From NCBI GenBank assembly GCA_001247695.2, contig LGRX02027028.1, forward strand, positions 1-64,000: a DNA stretch of 64,000 nt, given 5' to 3'. Shown here piece by piece: positions 1 to 11,679 of the stretch. This DNA is from Cymbomonas tetramitiformis. Lineage: Eukaryota > Chlorophyta > Pyramimonadophyceae > Pyramimonadales > Pyramimonadaceae. The notes beneath the pieces are model-generated. The model saw only the letters and a list, made by a program, of their open reading frames with translations. It had not been told where the DNA came from and ran no database searches. The translations under genes were made by a program, and so were the position numbers. The number at the start of each line of letters is the position of its first letter. The stretch's first letter is position 1.

Positions 1-251
1 TACTGGAATATCCTAGTTCACTAGATATCAGAAACTCCCGAACTCTGTGGATAAACTCTCAAGATAAATAAACCCTAAGCTAGATATACCCGGAACGGTC
101 TCGGACGGTTTCGGAGTCTAGCCTACCTGTGACACAGCGTGTGTCACAGCACGAACCTATAGATCAGTCAGCAGTCCAGTGTTGGCTTAGGAGTCTGTCA
201 TAGGGGCCTGACCGGGACTCCCAATCAGGGCTGCCTATACAGATTTCAGCA
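1..251 (-). repeat. 3' LTR of element A
   Basis: This is a direct copy of 3291-3542 with only a few substitutions. It contains the short inverted repeat GTGACACAGCGTGTGTCAC near 129-147. Left of it there is no sequence in the window. Confidence 0.85.
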
Positions 252-570
252 CACCACCCCAGCACTGTGGGTGGTGACTGTCTAGGAGAGTCAGATAATG
301 TAAGATAAGTTAGGGCAGGAGCCAGGTTGACAGACCTAACTGCTAATCCAACTGTGCAATTCTGAAACACAAATTGAAAACCCTCTAGCTAGCACAGGTG
401 CAGAAACCTACGGGCATTGTGCACCCGCTAAACAACTGAAAAGCACCGAGCTAGCAAGCCAGAATATAACTTGTAGATGTCAAAAGCAAAAGCATAAACC
501 ATAAAAGTTGTTGAAGTCACTGGAGTTCCGCACACCACCATGTTGGTGTGCATCCAGAGTGAACAAGAAG

Positions 571-2891
571 TCAATCGACAGCACCAAAGTAGCCAGCTGT
601 GGTCTCAATCAAGTCGGACCCGAAGGGAGGGTTCCCGAAAGGACCTCTCTCATGTAGAGCCACACCGTAGAAGAAGGCCATGTCGAAGCTCAAATCTGCC
701 TGAGCAAGATCCTGAAAGATGTCAGGGGGCTCAGGCGGCTCAAGCGGTGGCACATTGTCAGCCACAAAGAAACCCCGAGCCGGGATCACGGATTCAACAA
801 ATTCATTCGTGGAGAAAATTGACGGAGTCTCCCAATCGAGATCACCACCAGGCGAAGGCAATCCCGCAGCCGACTGAGCGTCGGGCACGGCTGCCACCCC
901 CATGATCGAGATGCAAAGAACGAGGGAAAGGAGGAAAGGAATGCCCCACGGCCCAACCGTGGCAGGAAAGCCCCAGGGCGGCTTCCCACAACCGTAGGCC
1001 CTCTGCTCGTCCACGGGCGGCCCGGAAGCATGATTGGCCGACGGAGGCGAACCCCGCGGCTTCAGCCGGAAGCTGCCGTCGGCAAAGTCCTCGTAGTCGT
1101 CGGTGTCGTAGCCGGTGAGGTCAACCGGCGCGATGGCGGCGCGGTTGACAGTCTGAACGAACCCAGGGAACTCACCGTCCGTCGTGGCAGTCACCCGCGC
1201 CGATTGAAGCGGCACGGGCTTCACATCCTCCTCATGCGAGACAGGTATAGCAGGGGCCGGCACGGCGGATGCCGATGCCGCCGCACCACCTGCCGGAACC
1301 TGCCCCTCCGGCATGTTCCCCGCTGCCGCGGGGCCGCACACCAGAGCCGATGCATGCGGCTCGAGAACCGCCGGTGGTGGGAAGGATGCGTGGGTGTAGT
1401 GCACCTTGCAGTTTACCGCGGCATGGACCTCCGCGGCGAGATCGTCCAACCGCTGATGAATGTCGTCACCTGCGGGCTCGTCAGCAGGCTGCTGCGGCTC
1501 TACCGTGAAGCCGTAGGCGGACACGTCGATCCCGCCCACCGCACCCGCACAGAGTACCGCAGGCGGCCCGTACGTAGATGCCGCAGTGGCAAAAGCCTCG
1601 GCTCCATCATCCGCCGCCTGCTGGAACAAGGCACACATGGCCAATGCACGCACCCCCTCCGCGTCCTCCTCGTCGATGGGAATGCAGAATGCCGCGGCCG
1701 AGTGCGGGGGATGCTGACGCCCGCCCAACGGACAGTCGCGGTAGAAATGGTACTGCTCACCTCCCCCCGCCTTCTTGCATTTCCCGCAAAAAGGCTTCGC
1801 CTTCCGATCGTCACGGTCAAAACCGACCGGAGGCAACGGGTGCGTGCCGACACGGAACCCCCGCTGCGTACCGCGCTGCTGCTGCTGCCGCTGCTGCCGC
1901 TGTGGCTGCTGCCGCTGCTGCTGCGCCGGTGGCGCACCCGTCCTGTGCTGTTGCCGCAGCAAATCATGGAGCTCGTTGATCTTGTCGAGGAGGGCACCGT
2001 ACTCGGTGCTGGAGAGCTGCGCGGAGATGCCGCTCTTGCCCGAGACCGCCTTCCCCGCCCCCGTCTGCGCCCAAGCCTGGTAAATCTCTACCACAAGGGA
2101 GCGGAGAGACGCCAAGGAGACGTGCGCAAGATCGGCCGCAAGAGGGTACCGCACCTTGACCGCGGTGTAAAACACCGGGTCCAGCCGGTTGTACATGGAG
2201 AGCTTCCTGGTCTCCTCGGTGGGTGTCCAGTCCGTAGCTTTGTTATCCCGCACCAGACGCTGTTCCCGAGCCAAGACGGGCTGCGGGTCAGTGTCCGCGG
2301 GATAACGTAACGCGGCGTGCTCCTCCTGGTGCGACTCACGTAGCGCCACAGGTACACAGCCCTTGATGATGTCCACCAGGGCTCGCCGTCCATCACGGTC
2401 AGACGAGGCGTCGGTGCCAGTCAACCAGACGTAGGCGTTGCTGTGCTTCTCGATAACCAGAGCCATAACGTCGAAGAGCAAGCCGTTGACCTTGGTCACC
2501 ACACGAGCCAGAGGGTCGTCGAGGTCAAAGGATGCCAGCTCCAGTCCAGCCGAATGAAACTCCGTACGCAGCTGCACCACCAGCTCGGAGAGGAGGCCAG
2601 CATCGTCCGTACCGCGGAAGTGGTGCTTCTTGTCCCCAAGGACATCCTCGCGGACACCCTTGGCCCATTGGCGGTGTAAACGCGCTTTGTAGATGTCGAC
2701 AACCAGCTTGCTTGCTCCTGCAAGTACTTCCTGGTCGCCACGTCTGCATCCTCGTTGGAAGTCGGAGCGGGGGTCGGAACAGTTGGCGTACGCACCGTCG
2801 GACTGTTCCGAACCCCGTCTAATAGCCTCAGTGAGGCGTCGACGTCACTGTCCCTGTCCAGGGACTTCTTCGCTCGGGTCAACATACCCAT
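571..2891 (-). CDS. Gag-like protein of element A (one frameshift)
   Basis: A 669-aa open frame (2580-571) continues upstream in another frame to an ATG at 2891. The two frames meet near 2705-2725, where a 1-nt indel breaks a protein that aligns throughout with gag C (31378-32620). In order it has a basic N-terminus, a conserved capsid-like region that includes WTPT and LDPVFYTAVKVRYP, and a Gln/Arg-rich tract from CTG/CAG repeats at about 1880-1935. These are followed by a knuckle CGKCKK...H...C and RDCPLGG, then an acidic, Pro-rich C-terminal third. One hydrophobic stretch (about 900-960) is long enough to be a membrane segment. The knuckle spacing (CxxC-x10-H-x4-C) is longer than the usual CCHC. 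By analogy it packages element RNA. No enzyme domain is visible. Family assignment rests on comparison with the other copies in this window. Confidence 0.75.
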
Positions 2892-3290
2892 ACTCTGAAA
2901 AGCCAGAGGGGAGGTGGTACGCAGCCGCGCGGTTGGGTGTGGTAGCGGAAAAATGGTAACGGTCAGCAGCGGAGAGGAGCTAAGAGAGCGGAGCGGCGAG
3001 GGGCACTCGAAGATGTCGTCGAAGTCGAAGGTGTCGCGAACACCAGCCCAGAAAACAGTAACCAGCAGGGCCAGTGCCGGCGCAAAACTGGATCCGAACA
3101 TTGCTAAGACTAGTCCGTAACGAGGCGCGGTCCCCATGGCCGCCACTCCCAGTTGCTTACCGCAAACAAATCATACCATAATTCCTAGTCGCACCCAAAC
3201 GCGCATGCGCGCACCACCTCTCCAAGCGGCCGTTTAGCCAATCATGGCCAAATCAGCAAGTGGAATAAAAGCGTGGATGGGCCCACGACC

Positions 3291-3542
3291 TACTGGAATA
3301 TCCTAGTTCACTAGATATCAGAAACTCCCGAACTGTGTGGATAAACTCTCAAGATAAATAAACCCTAAGCTAGATATACCCGGAACGGTCTCGGACGGTT
3401 TCGGTGTCTAGCCTACCTGTGACACAGCGTGTGTCACAGTACGAACCTACAGATCAGTCAGTAGTCCAGTGTTGGTCCTAGGAATCTGTCATAGGGGCCT
3501 GACCGGGACTCCCAGTCAGGGCTGCCTATACAGATTTCAGCA
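3291..3542 (-). repeat. 5' LTR of element A
   Basis: Direct copy of 1-251. It ends at CAGATTTCAGCA, after which coding sequence of the Crypton gene resumes directly. Confidence 0.85.
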
Positions 3543-3543
3543 G

Positions 3544-5226
3544 AGACTTTCAAGCGTGGTGGCAAGGAATTCCGAAGTTTGACCATGGACCACTTTTCCC
3601 CCATCTCTGGTGAGTGCCTTTGCTGAATTCGTGTGCCTTTCGTGCCATACTTCACTTGTCATATTTCCCTTAACTTTTCATACTTATCTCGTCACATTTA
3701 ACTTGTTCTCACACTTTACCTTTGCGTTTTTAACATTTTCGTTTTTGGGGTTTTGGGGTTTCTTTACTTACGTTACAGCCACAAAAGACGAGCCTGAGCA
3801 CTACTTGTTCCATCGCCAAAAGTTGGACATCAAGAACCGTGGGGCGGCTGCGTCGTTGAAGAGGACGTTGCCCGATTTACCGATCTATTGCAACGAGGAG
3901 AACCCCGACTATTGCTTCGTCACCCACATGCACGCGGAGCGTGCATTCCGCAAGGAGTGTGGCTTCACGTGCAACGCGCTGTTTTTGAAGATCAAATTTG
4001 CGGTGCGCTCTAAACACTTCTCCCTCACACCGGATATGCAATTTTCATATCAAAATTCCTTTGCATACACTATCATGTCCTTGCCTTAAAGCCCACATGC
4101 AAATAGCGAAGACATTTAGGGTTTCCAGCCATTTCCCTTCCAGGTCGATGGCAAAGGTGGGCGCAAGGAGGCCATTGGTTACGAGGACGCCCCCCTCCAA
4201 ATCGACATAGCCAACCACATTATGCAAACGATCTCCAAGAAGGCCGGCCTCTCGGACATCTACCACAACCACGGCATCCGCTCCATGATGATCTCCGCCT
4301 CGTACGAGGCTGGTGTGCCCGAGAACGTCATCATGAACCAGAGCTCCCACTTTAGCACCGACGGCATCCGCGCGTACAAGCGGCAGTCGACCGTCGAGGC
4401 CAAGGCCATGGCCTCGTGTATCCACAAGAACCTCGCCGGTGACAAGACCACCATGGAGATCGAGCGCGACAACCACGTTGCGGCTTTGCCCCCTATCCCA
4501 CCTCCATCACGGCTTGCCGCGAGTACCCCGCCAACATCCCTAATGGACACTCTTCAGCAATTGAAGGACATGCACAACGCCTTCATGTCCACTCTCCAAC
4601 CTCAACAAGTAAGCCCTTGCACCTGTAATGCCATGAAGGGTTTTTGGTGCTTGCCTTGCCGTGTACGTGCCGATCCTGCCTATGGCATTATCCCGCCTTC
4701 ATATGATCCAAACCGCTATCCCGAACCCGATCTCCAATCACGGCCATCCGAGCTGCCACCACCTCCTCCATGTTTGCCCAAGACCATGGCCAATGTCAAC
4801 CGCATCTTGGACCACCACCCTGTTTGCACATGTTCCATCATGCGCGGCTACTGGTGTCAACGGTGCCGTGTCTTGCATGATCCGAACTACAAATTTGACC
4901 CCAAGCAAAACTTCCTTCGCCATGCCCCACCCCATGAAAACTTCATCCCCTACCGTGCACAAGAATCTTTGTCTCCCCCTTCAAAACCCTCTGCCCGCCA
5001 TCTCCCTCCCAAATTGACCAATTTCTTCTCGGCTCAGGCGAAGCCTAATCTTCCATCAACATCTTCAAGCCCATCCTTCCAAGCAAGGCTCCACCTTCAC
5101 TGGCTGCACCATCAACATCACCAACCCCATCCTTCCTCGGCATGAGACCGCCGCCGCCATCATGGCTGAGTGGGAGGCCGTTAGCAAGACCGACTTTGAC
5201 CACGCCTTTGACCCCGAGGACATTTG
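3544..5226 (+). pseudogene. Crypton-type tyrosine recombinase (DUF3504-like), 5' end cut off
   Basis: Exons 3544-3609, 3779-4002 and 4144-5226 join in frame at GT-AG borders (G/GTGAGT, TTACAG/CC, GCG/GTGCGC, TTCCAG/GTC). The third exon carries the catalytic end of a tyrosine recombinase: HNHGIR (the HxxR box), then SSHFS (the second His position) and the nucleophile in RAYKR. The block resembles the Crypton-derived DUF3504 domain (KIAA1958/ZMYM-like proteins). The C-terminal part is Pro-rich and has two copies of a CxC-x7-CxxC module at about 4617-4660 and 4826-4870. A frameshift near 5085 separates the frame that stops at 5145 from the natural end at 5226 (…FDPEDI). Everything 5' of 3544, including the first catalytic Arg region, is missing because LTR element A sits there. 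Such recombinases cut and rejoin DNA through a phosphotyrosine; this copy cannot be functional as it stands. Confidence 0.75.
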
Positions 5227-6042
5227 AACCCGGACTTCCGGCTTCGGACACTTTTTGAATTCTGTGTGCTCTTGCACTTTTGAATTCTGTAGCCTTGAGT
5301 AGATTTCAAATTCTGTAGCCTTGACCAGATTTGAATTCTGGACTTGATTTGAATTCTGTAGCCTTGACCAAATTTGAATTCTGGTCAAAACCCTGTCTGT
5401 AATATGTAATTTTTAACTGCCTTTTAGCTCGATATCGTTGGTGTTGTTCAGCCCCAATATTCATGATATTGGTGCTGTTTAGCCCCAATATTTCTTGCCA
5501 TGTCACTGCCATGTCACTGTCATGTCACTACCCACCCGAGCATTTCTTGCCACCTCACTGCCACATCATCATTCCACATTTAATACAGCTTAAAACGACT
5601 GCCTGCGTGGCAACCAGTCATTGGTCCTCAACTGATGTGTCATAAATATTAATGTTAACTCACCCTTCTTGGATCCTAGCCAATAAAAATAGGGGGTCAT
5701 GTTGCAAAATTCGACGCTATGAATTTTAACAGGTTGCATCTTTACAATGAAAAATTAATTGTATTAAATATGGAAAGTGTTATCAATAATTTTTAATTCG
5801 TGAGAGGTCCCCACCCTACCGCAGGACTCCTGCAGGTAGCAGGTAACCAGGTATTACCAACGCAAGGGCAATAAACTAGCCCCTCGCCTGAAAATAAGGT
5901 CATTTAGTTTTAGATGTGACACAAAATTTTATATTATTTAATTTTTCCAAGCGATGAGTTCGGTTTGGAAGTGCCCTTCTAAGCTTTATTGCGTGAACAT
6001 ATGAGGGAATCTTGCGCTCCTGAAGCTGAATAAAAGACGAAA
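5227..6042 (+). repeat. Noncoding stretch with GAATTCTGTAGCC minisatellite
   Basis: No gene is supported here. From about 5253 to 5390 a unit of about 26 bp containing TTGAATTCTGTAGCCTTGA is repeated five to six times with drift, and two units are shortened. At 5450-5495 CCCCAATATT is repeated around a small dyad. The remainder is AT-rich and leads into the start of the SGNH hydrolase gene. Confidence 0.6.
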
Positions 6043-8238
6043 ATGAAAACACTGTTATTAGTTTTTGCACTTTGCATGTGGCAGTCGCAAACTGGGGTTT
6101 CACTGCTCATGGGTGTCAACAACCTTACCTCAACAGGTCGTTTCAATTCCAACTCAAAGATCCGGGTTGCTTGCGTAGGGGATAGCATAACATACGGAGA
6201 CGGCACTCAGACGTTCGTCAGCCTCAAGAGAGAAGTTAAAGGACGCAACCATCGTGAACGAGGCTCATATCCCAAAGTGCTGAAAACGATGTTGGCTGAA
6301 GCTCAGCCCGGCACGTTTGAGGTGTTATTTTCCACCAGAATGCTTAAGTAAACATTGTGGCAGCTTTGTGCTACGCGAATCGTCGGATGAAGGAGATGCC
6401 TTGAGTAGGAAGGCCATACGGGCTTTCAGGTGGGCATGTTTGCTGTCGGAGGAACCACAGCCTTGCAGCCGAATCATTTGAGCGCCGAGAGGCATGCCTG
6501 TCGCAAGGTGGAGTATCTCTCGATTATTTGAAACTCTTTCTCCTTCAGAAGCGCTTGCCTTAGTAGAATGGCCCACAAACTCCCCTGCGACCTGCACCGC
6601 ACTTGCTTCGTCGACGGGCAGTCCAGCCTAAGACTGCAACGTGCATAAAGTAAAGGGAAGCTGTTGTGTTTTCCCCTCGTAATTAAAAGGACCCATATTC
6701 ATAAGTTATATGATGCCGATTTACTTCGAGCTCGTATTTCAGTCAGTAAACAACGAAAATATGCATCATGGCGTGATTGACTGCACATACCGGCCAAACC
6801 TTGGGTAAAACTCTACTTGGTGAATACCTTCGATTGCGGTATACTAGATGGATACGAAGTCGCCCCTTGAACAGATGCAGCGACACTTCGCGTTGATGCT
6901 CCAGAAACCAGCTACTGTGCGCTCGCCTGGAAACGCGGCGGCCTGGGAGGTGGTAAACATGCTATGCCGTTTCCCCTGTGCTCGGCGGAGTGGTAGACAC
7001 GTCCGAATTCCCGATTCGCCCCGGGGCAAAATCGCACGTTTTCGCTGCAAGTGCTCGCTATACATCGGATTTTCTAACTCTCTCGCGCGCGCCCGCTCCT
7101 CGCCCTTGCCTCGCGAATGCTGTTGGGGAGTGTGTTCCAAAACGGCACAGCCTGCATCACCGCCGACCTCGCTCGGCTCCCTTCCCACTCCGACGAAGCT
7201 ATCCTGCATCGCGCAGGATTCGAGGGAGGCTGAAGCCTGCTCCTTTACGCTGACGCGCGCCTTCGAGAACGCGCTGGCCTTTCGCCCCCAAGCTGTGCTT
7301 CTCTTACTCGGTACAAACGACGCCAAGGACCTCGAGGATGTCCTCACGCAGCATCTGCAGGAGGACGTCTCCAGTCTGATCAAGACCTTCCGTCGCGCCA
7401 TGCCTCTGGGCTACAAGCGCAACATCTGGCTCCTGCTTCCCCCGCGTGTTTGGGACTCCAACACGCATATCAAGCCTGTAATACTCGAGGATGTTATTCG
7501 GCCCATCCTTCAGGTCAAGTTCCTATCGCACCTGTCTTTCCCACGACAAGAAGAGTCGGGTGCACCGCCAGTGTGGATAAGGCCTGTAGCAGGCAATAGT
7601 CGCGAAGACGGGGTTGGATTTTCTCCAGCAGCAAAGCAAGCAGTAAGCACGGTCGCTAGGACGGGATCGCCCTGTCTCTGGGAGTTGTGTCGTGGGTGAA
7701 GAGACGCCAAGACGGAGTCGCCTCATTTGCAACAGTTGCGGTAGGGAGGAAGTCGCCTGCGGTCCCCCTCTCAAGGCTGTTTTATACCTTGGGGGTATGA
7801 ATAGGGTCGGCTAATGCGGGATCCGATTTGTCAGTCTTTGCTTATTTCTTGGGCCTGAGGCTCGCAGCTGGGAATTTGGACTTGTTCTGGAAGGGGGCTG
7901 CGGAGGTCGAACGAGTGCCAACAATCGATCTACGTGCACCTTTTGATGAGGACCCTGCCAAGTTCATAGGGTCTCAATACGGGCCCCATCATACCCGGAG
8001 GCACCTGCCACGGGGCGATGGAATACACCCTACCAGGGCAGGAAGCGCCTTGATCGCGGAGACGGTGCTGCCTCACTTGCTTCAAAGTTTTCCACCGCGG
8101 CCACCGACAGCGTTTGAAGTCAAAAGGTGGATCATCCCTCGTGCGGCCACGTTCGCCACAGTCGGGCTCACTGGCCTACGCTTTCAGCAACTAGTGTTCA
8201 CATACTTCATTGGCGACCTTTACGATCTTTGTGTATAA
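6043..8238 (+). CDS. Secreted SGNH/GDSL-family hydrolase, multi-exon
   Basis: The ATG at 6043 opens a typical signal peptide (Lys, then LLLVFALCM, then polar residues). It is followed by RVACVGDSITYG, block I of SGNH hydrolases with the catalytic Ser. Exon 1 ends at 6321 (GAG/GTGTTA). A later exon of about 7217-7513 carries VLLLLGTNDAKD, block III with the Asn, and ends CAG/GTCAAG. The last exon, starting somewhere in 7834-7870, carries GDGIHPTRAGSALI, block V with the Asp-x-x-His pair, and stops at 8238. The order and spacing of the blocks fit an esterase or acetylesterase of the SGNH superfamily that acts in the secretory route or outside the cell. The exon with block II (6322-7216) could not be fixed. 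No frameshift is evident in the parts read. The substrate is unknown. Confidence 0.75.
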
Positions 8239-10800
8239 CGGCATCGTGCACATGAGCTATGCACGCCCTCGGACCTACCATGTGTGCCTAAGCTACGTCA
8301 CCGGACTCACCACATGTGCTTCAGCCATGCATACTGCGAAACTCGCCACGCCATCTTCAACGCTTGCAACACGCATCTTTGTCACACTGAGATTCCAGAT
8401 GGGAAAGAATTACATGATACCAGGGTTCTGCACATCGTTAACCCGTCCACAGTCGCTGCCACGCCATCCCTCCACCCCGTCTCCTTAACTTTTGAATGAA
8501 ATGTGCTTGGTAAGTTGTGCAGAGCGGAAGCCAATAGACGTCTTCGTGGCCTCAACCAACCTGGGAGTAGGGTGATCAGTGTACGTCGAGCTGTGCGAGG
8601 TGCACGAATGATGCCAAATGCAAACCGGTTTGGAAATGGCACCAACCAGTTCATGGATGGTGATATCGATGATGTTTGAATGTTGGTAGTAAGTAGGCAG
8701 ATATAGATTGGTTGTCCAACAGCAGTCAGGCAATCAAAGATTTCATTCAGCATGTTCAGTAACACTGCCAGTGATAGATGCTTTACATGGTATCGTTATC
8801 ACTGGTTCTCTCTAAAGGGAGTAAAGCCATGTATAGGAGCTTCATGTGGTGTTGCATGCAAAGCCTGCATTCTTAGCTCTGAAATCTATGCACGGTTATG
8901 ATGGAGATTTCCCACGCTTTCATCTTCAGGTGCAGATTTAGACATATCGGGATAACAGTCCTGTGCGTGTGTCATCAATGTACAGTCATCAAGATTTATC
9001 ATCTTCAGCGGTGCCGGCCATTCATTCCTAGGACTGAATATGATTGTGAATCGGAGGTAGCCCTACGAATTCGTTGCGTCAAACATGTGTTATGCTGCAC
9101 TTAATTGGCATCGCAGAGGAAACACGGATAGCAAGATTTTCCTAGATCTTAATGGATGTTCAAGAGTTTTCAAGAATCTTGAACGATTGGGTTCGATTAC
9201 GACTTCGCTTGCCCCCCCCTCGCTTCACTGTGCATTAGGCGTGAGGGAAGGTACCGAACTACGTCGCTCAAAAGACAAACGCACGGGCTACGACATGCCA
9301 CATTGGCCGGATGTTGATCCCCCGAGACCCGAGTTTTGGGAATTGAAGGGGCTGGTGGGGGAGGAAGGGGGGCTTTATAAGACCAGCTTTGAACACACGC
9401 GAAATACAATTATTTGGGAATATAAAAGTGGTGACCCGGGAAATAGAACCATTTTGGCTTATTTGGGACTACCTTTCTGCACGAAAGATGAGACACACGA
9501 CAGCCGAACGGGCGCGGGCACACGACAATCACATACAGGCGGAGAATCCAGTCTAAGGTCTTCCTCGTTGCTATTGTTCCTCGCTTCCACCACACGACAG
9601 TCACATCCGATCGACACGCAAATTTTAAATCGTTAGATTCAGATGTCAGAAGTCAGAATGCGATCCAACGAGGGATACTTGTCACCGGACCGATCGAACG
9701 TAGAGTACTCACCTCATCAAGGTATCCCGCACGCTTCCCTTAAGTAAGTGAAAAGTTGAAAACTGCTCAGGGTTCTACGACTGAAATCGCTTCCACCTAC
9801 CTCCCTCTCAAGCCGAGCTTCAGGTTTATCCATGATTACGTTTTTGACATCTAGCGGATTAAGTTTTGTCTAGGGTAGATTTGGATTAACTTTCTCAGTG
9901 GCACGATGAAGGCATGCCACCACGACCATCCTATGATGATCGAATAATTTAATTTCGCGAAAGTTCGCGAGGTCGTTGTGGACGGCGAATCCGGACGAAT
10001 CTCTCTCTCTCTCGAATCCATTCTGAATGGGATGTGACAGTTCGGGACTTGTGAACCACTTTGGCGAGGCCCGCTCACCAAAGGGGTGCGCGAAAGTGGT
10101 TCATAAAATCCACAATGCGGTTTCAACCCGTATAAACGCGTTGGGTATTCTGAATTATTTATGGGGTACTTGCATATCACTTGGCGGTAGGATCTGCCGG
10201 TTTCACGACACAATTGACATGACACGCCAAGCAAAATTCAGCAAATATTAATATGGCATTCCGATCAAACCATTTGCTACGCCTAAATTTGCTCGAAAAT
10301 CCATCATGTGTTTTAAAGGTACAACATGCAAGACATAGTCAAAGGTGCAGAGCAATACCACTCCGAGAGTTGTGATGTTGTGGTGGAAGTATCACTTTTA
10401 AAATATCTCGGGGCAGGTCCGTGGTCGGCGAATCTGCAGTTTACAAATTTACTATGGTTTTGAGAACCAGTTGAACCGGGGTGCTATGTGGAATTGGCAC
10501 CTTAAACAATATATATCCTATAGGCAGGAAAATATAGCCAAGATTGACTGATAATTAGGACAGCAGGTCCTTGCAAATTGTATTCAAAATAAAACTGGTT
10601 TGCCCAGGGCTTGCAGCCCCTTTTGTTCAGCAAATTAGCAAGCGGGCAGCAAGGTTCGATCGAATCTACCCGCTACTCCTATCTACCAATAACAATCTGC
10701 CACCTTAATGACCTTATCAAGACATATCAGGATTTCATGTCACTAATGCCTCAACAATGAAATAATACCTATCTTACCAGATTGCCGAGATCCGGGTCTT
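8239..10800. other. Long stretch without a supportable gene
   Basis: Several open frames of 70-180 codons occur on both strands, but none shows a recognisable motif or splice logic. A small inverted repeat with arms GAACCACTTT and AAAGTGGTTC lies at 10051-10103. I see nothing else of structure here; parts may be old, unrecognisable repeats. Confidence 0.4.
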
Positions 10801-10804
10801 TAGG

Positions 10805-11073
10805 TAGCCAGGCAGCCCTGACAGGCAGGCCCCTAACCCCCTGACTCAAATCCGTTCAGAGGTAGTGACAGTAGCCGTACGGCGGTAGCCGTAAAGTAGG
10901 ACTGACAGTAGCCGTAGCCGTAGCCGTACAGTGCAGTCTGACCGAGCGAGCGAGCGAGGTTTTAGGTTCTGTTATCTTAATTTTTACACAACTTATCAAG
11001 TTATCGTTTCCGAAAGCCGGTGTACACAGTTATTCTGTATATTCACTTCCGAGATATACCGGTAGTATATCGC
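10805..11073 (+). repeat. Degenerate LTR related to element A (copy B1)
   Basis: The start resembles the start of the element A LTR (CAGCCCTGAC…CAGGCCCCTA). The end is followed by GGTCGTGGACCCATCCACG and then TTGGCCATG.TTGGCTAAAC, matching what follows the element A 5' LTR. It contains runs of GTAGCC (10870-10935) and GAGC (10945-10960). The downstream leader is cut short by the next element. Confidence 0.5.
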
Positions 11074-11358
11074 TAGGTCGTGGACCCATCCACGTTTATT
11101 CCACTATTCAGTTTGGCCATGCTTGGCTAAACACCGCCGGCTGAGCAGGTGGTGCGCACATTTGGGTGCGCGGTTGGTTTCTATTCGGGAGACATGTTGT
11201 TTTGATTATGGGCTTGGCCGCGCGCTGCGAATGACGCCGCGACGCATTTCTTTGTTTGACGAGTCCCCTCCTCGGAACCGTTTGTCTGGATTGATCGCCC
11301 CGACACCGAGCAGAATCGCGATACTAGTTAACGTCGACATCGAGGATTCCGCCGCCAC

Positions 11359-11508
11359 TGATAGAGAGACAGATATATATGATATGATATCTCTCTCTCT
11401 CTCTCAGGTCTCTCTCTCTCTCTCTCTCTACTGTATAAGCGAAACACGGGTGTGAACACTGTAACTGGGAAGTCTAAAATCGGATAGACAAAATAACTTG
11501 CTGGAATA
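11359..11508 (+). repeat. Shared repeat fragment with CT-rich microsatellite
   Basis: CTGATAGAGAGACAGATATA here recurs at 25496 with one change, each time beside a microsatellite: (CT)n at 11390-11428 here and (ATATG)n there. The next 84 bp (11425-11508, starting CTACTGTATAAGCGAAACAC) recur at 31075-31148. These look like pieces of one dispersed repeat, perhaps an LTR of a further family. Confidence 0.5.
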
Positions 11509-11524
11509 GTCACACCGCTTACTT

Positions 11525-11679
11525 TGTGACTCTTCCTATAGTAGTGTGTATGACTGTCACCCGAACCCGAACCCTAACTGTTTATGCCCATATAACGGGT
11601 TAACCTATCAACTGTATTACATTCTGAGAAAACCTATCACTGAGTGAATATATCCCGGGTCCTAGGGGTATATCCAACA
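11525..11679 (+). repeat. Short LTR (5' LTR of gag element B)
   Basis: A segment of about 155 bp begins TGTGACTCTTCC and ends TATATCCAACA, with the TG…CA ends of an LTR. It is matched by 53200-53352 ahead of gag D. Both are followed by GGTTTGG.CCCACGCACTC, the likely primer-binding region, and by a leader with TGGCTAAAC-like sequence. No matching 3' copy was found downstream of gag B. Confidence 0.65.

Larger units (their letters stand above)
1..3542 (-). mobile_element. Capsid-only LTR retrotransposon (TR-GAG type), element A
   Basis: Two direct repeats of about 251 bp (1-251 and 3291-3542), almost identical, bound an internal region of about 3.0 kb. The only long coding region inside is a minus-strand gag-like gene with a zinc knuckle. 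No protease, reverse transcriptase, RNase H or integrase motif can be read, so the element must depend on enzymes from elsewhere. In its own orientation the LTR starts TGCTGAAATCTG and ends ATTCCAGTA. It is followed by GGTCGTGGGCCCATCC where a primer-binding site would lie. A G-rich stretch (GGGGTGGTG) sits just before the 3' LTR, as a polypurine tract would. The first base of the window coincides with the LTR edge, so a target duplication cannot be tested on that side. The element interrupts a Crypton gene at 3543/3544. Confidence 0.85.

Noticed and set aside
1030..2310. A 426-codon open frame on the plus strand opposite gag A
   Set aside because: It is a shadow of the GC-rich minus-strand gag: its composition is Arg/Leu-rich and it has no motif, while the minus strand aligns with other gag copies.
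9085..9636. 183-codon open frame
   Set aside because: No motif, no homologous copy in the window and odd composition; left as unannotated.
10640..10680. tRNA-like GGTTCGATCGAATC stem
   Set aside because: There is a T-arm-like word but no acceptor stem, D-arm or anticodon arm around it.
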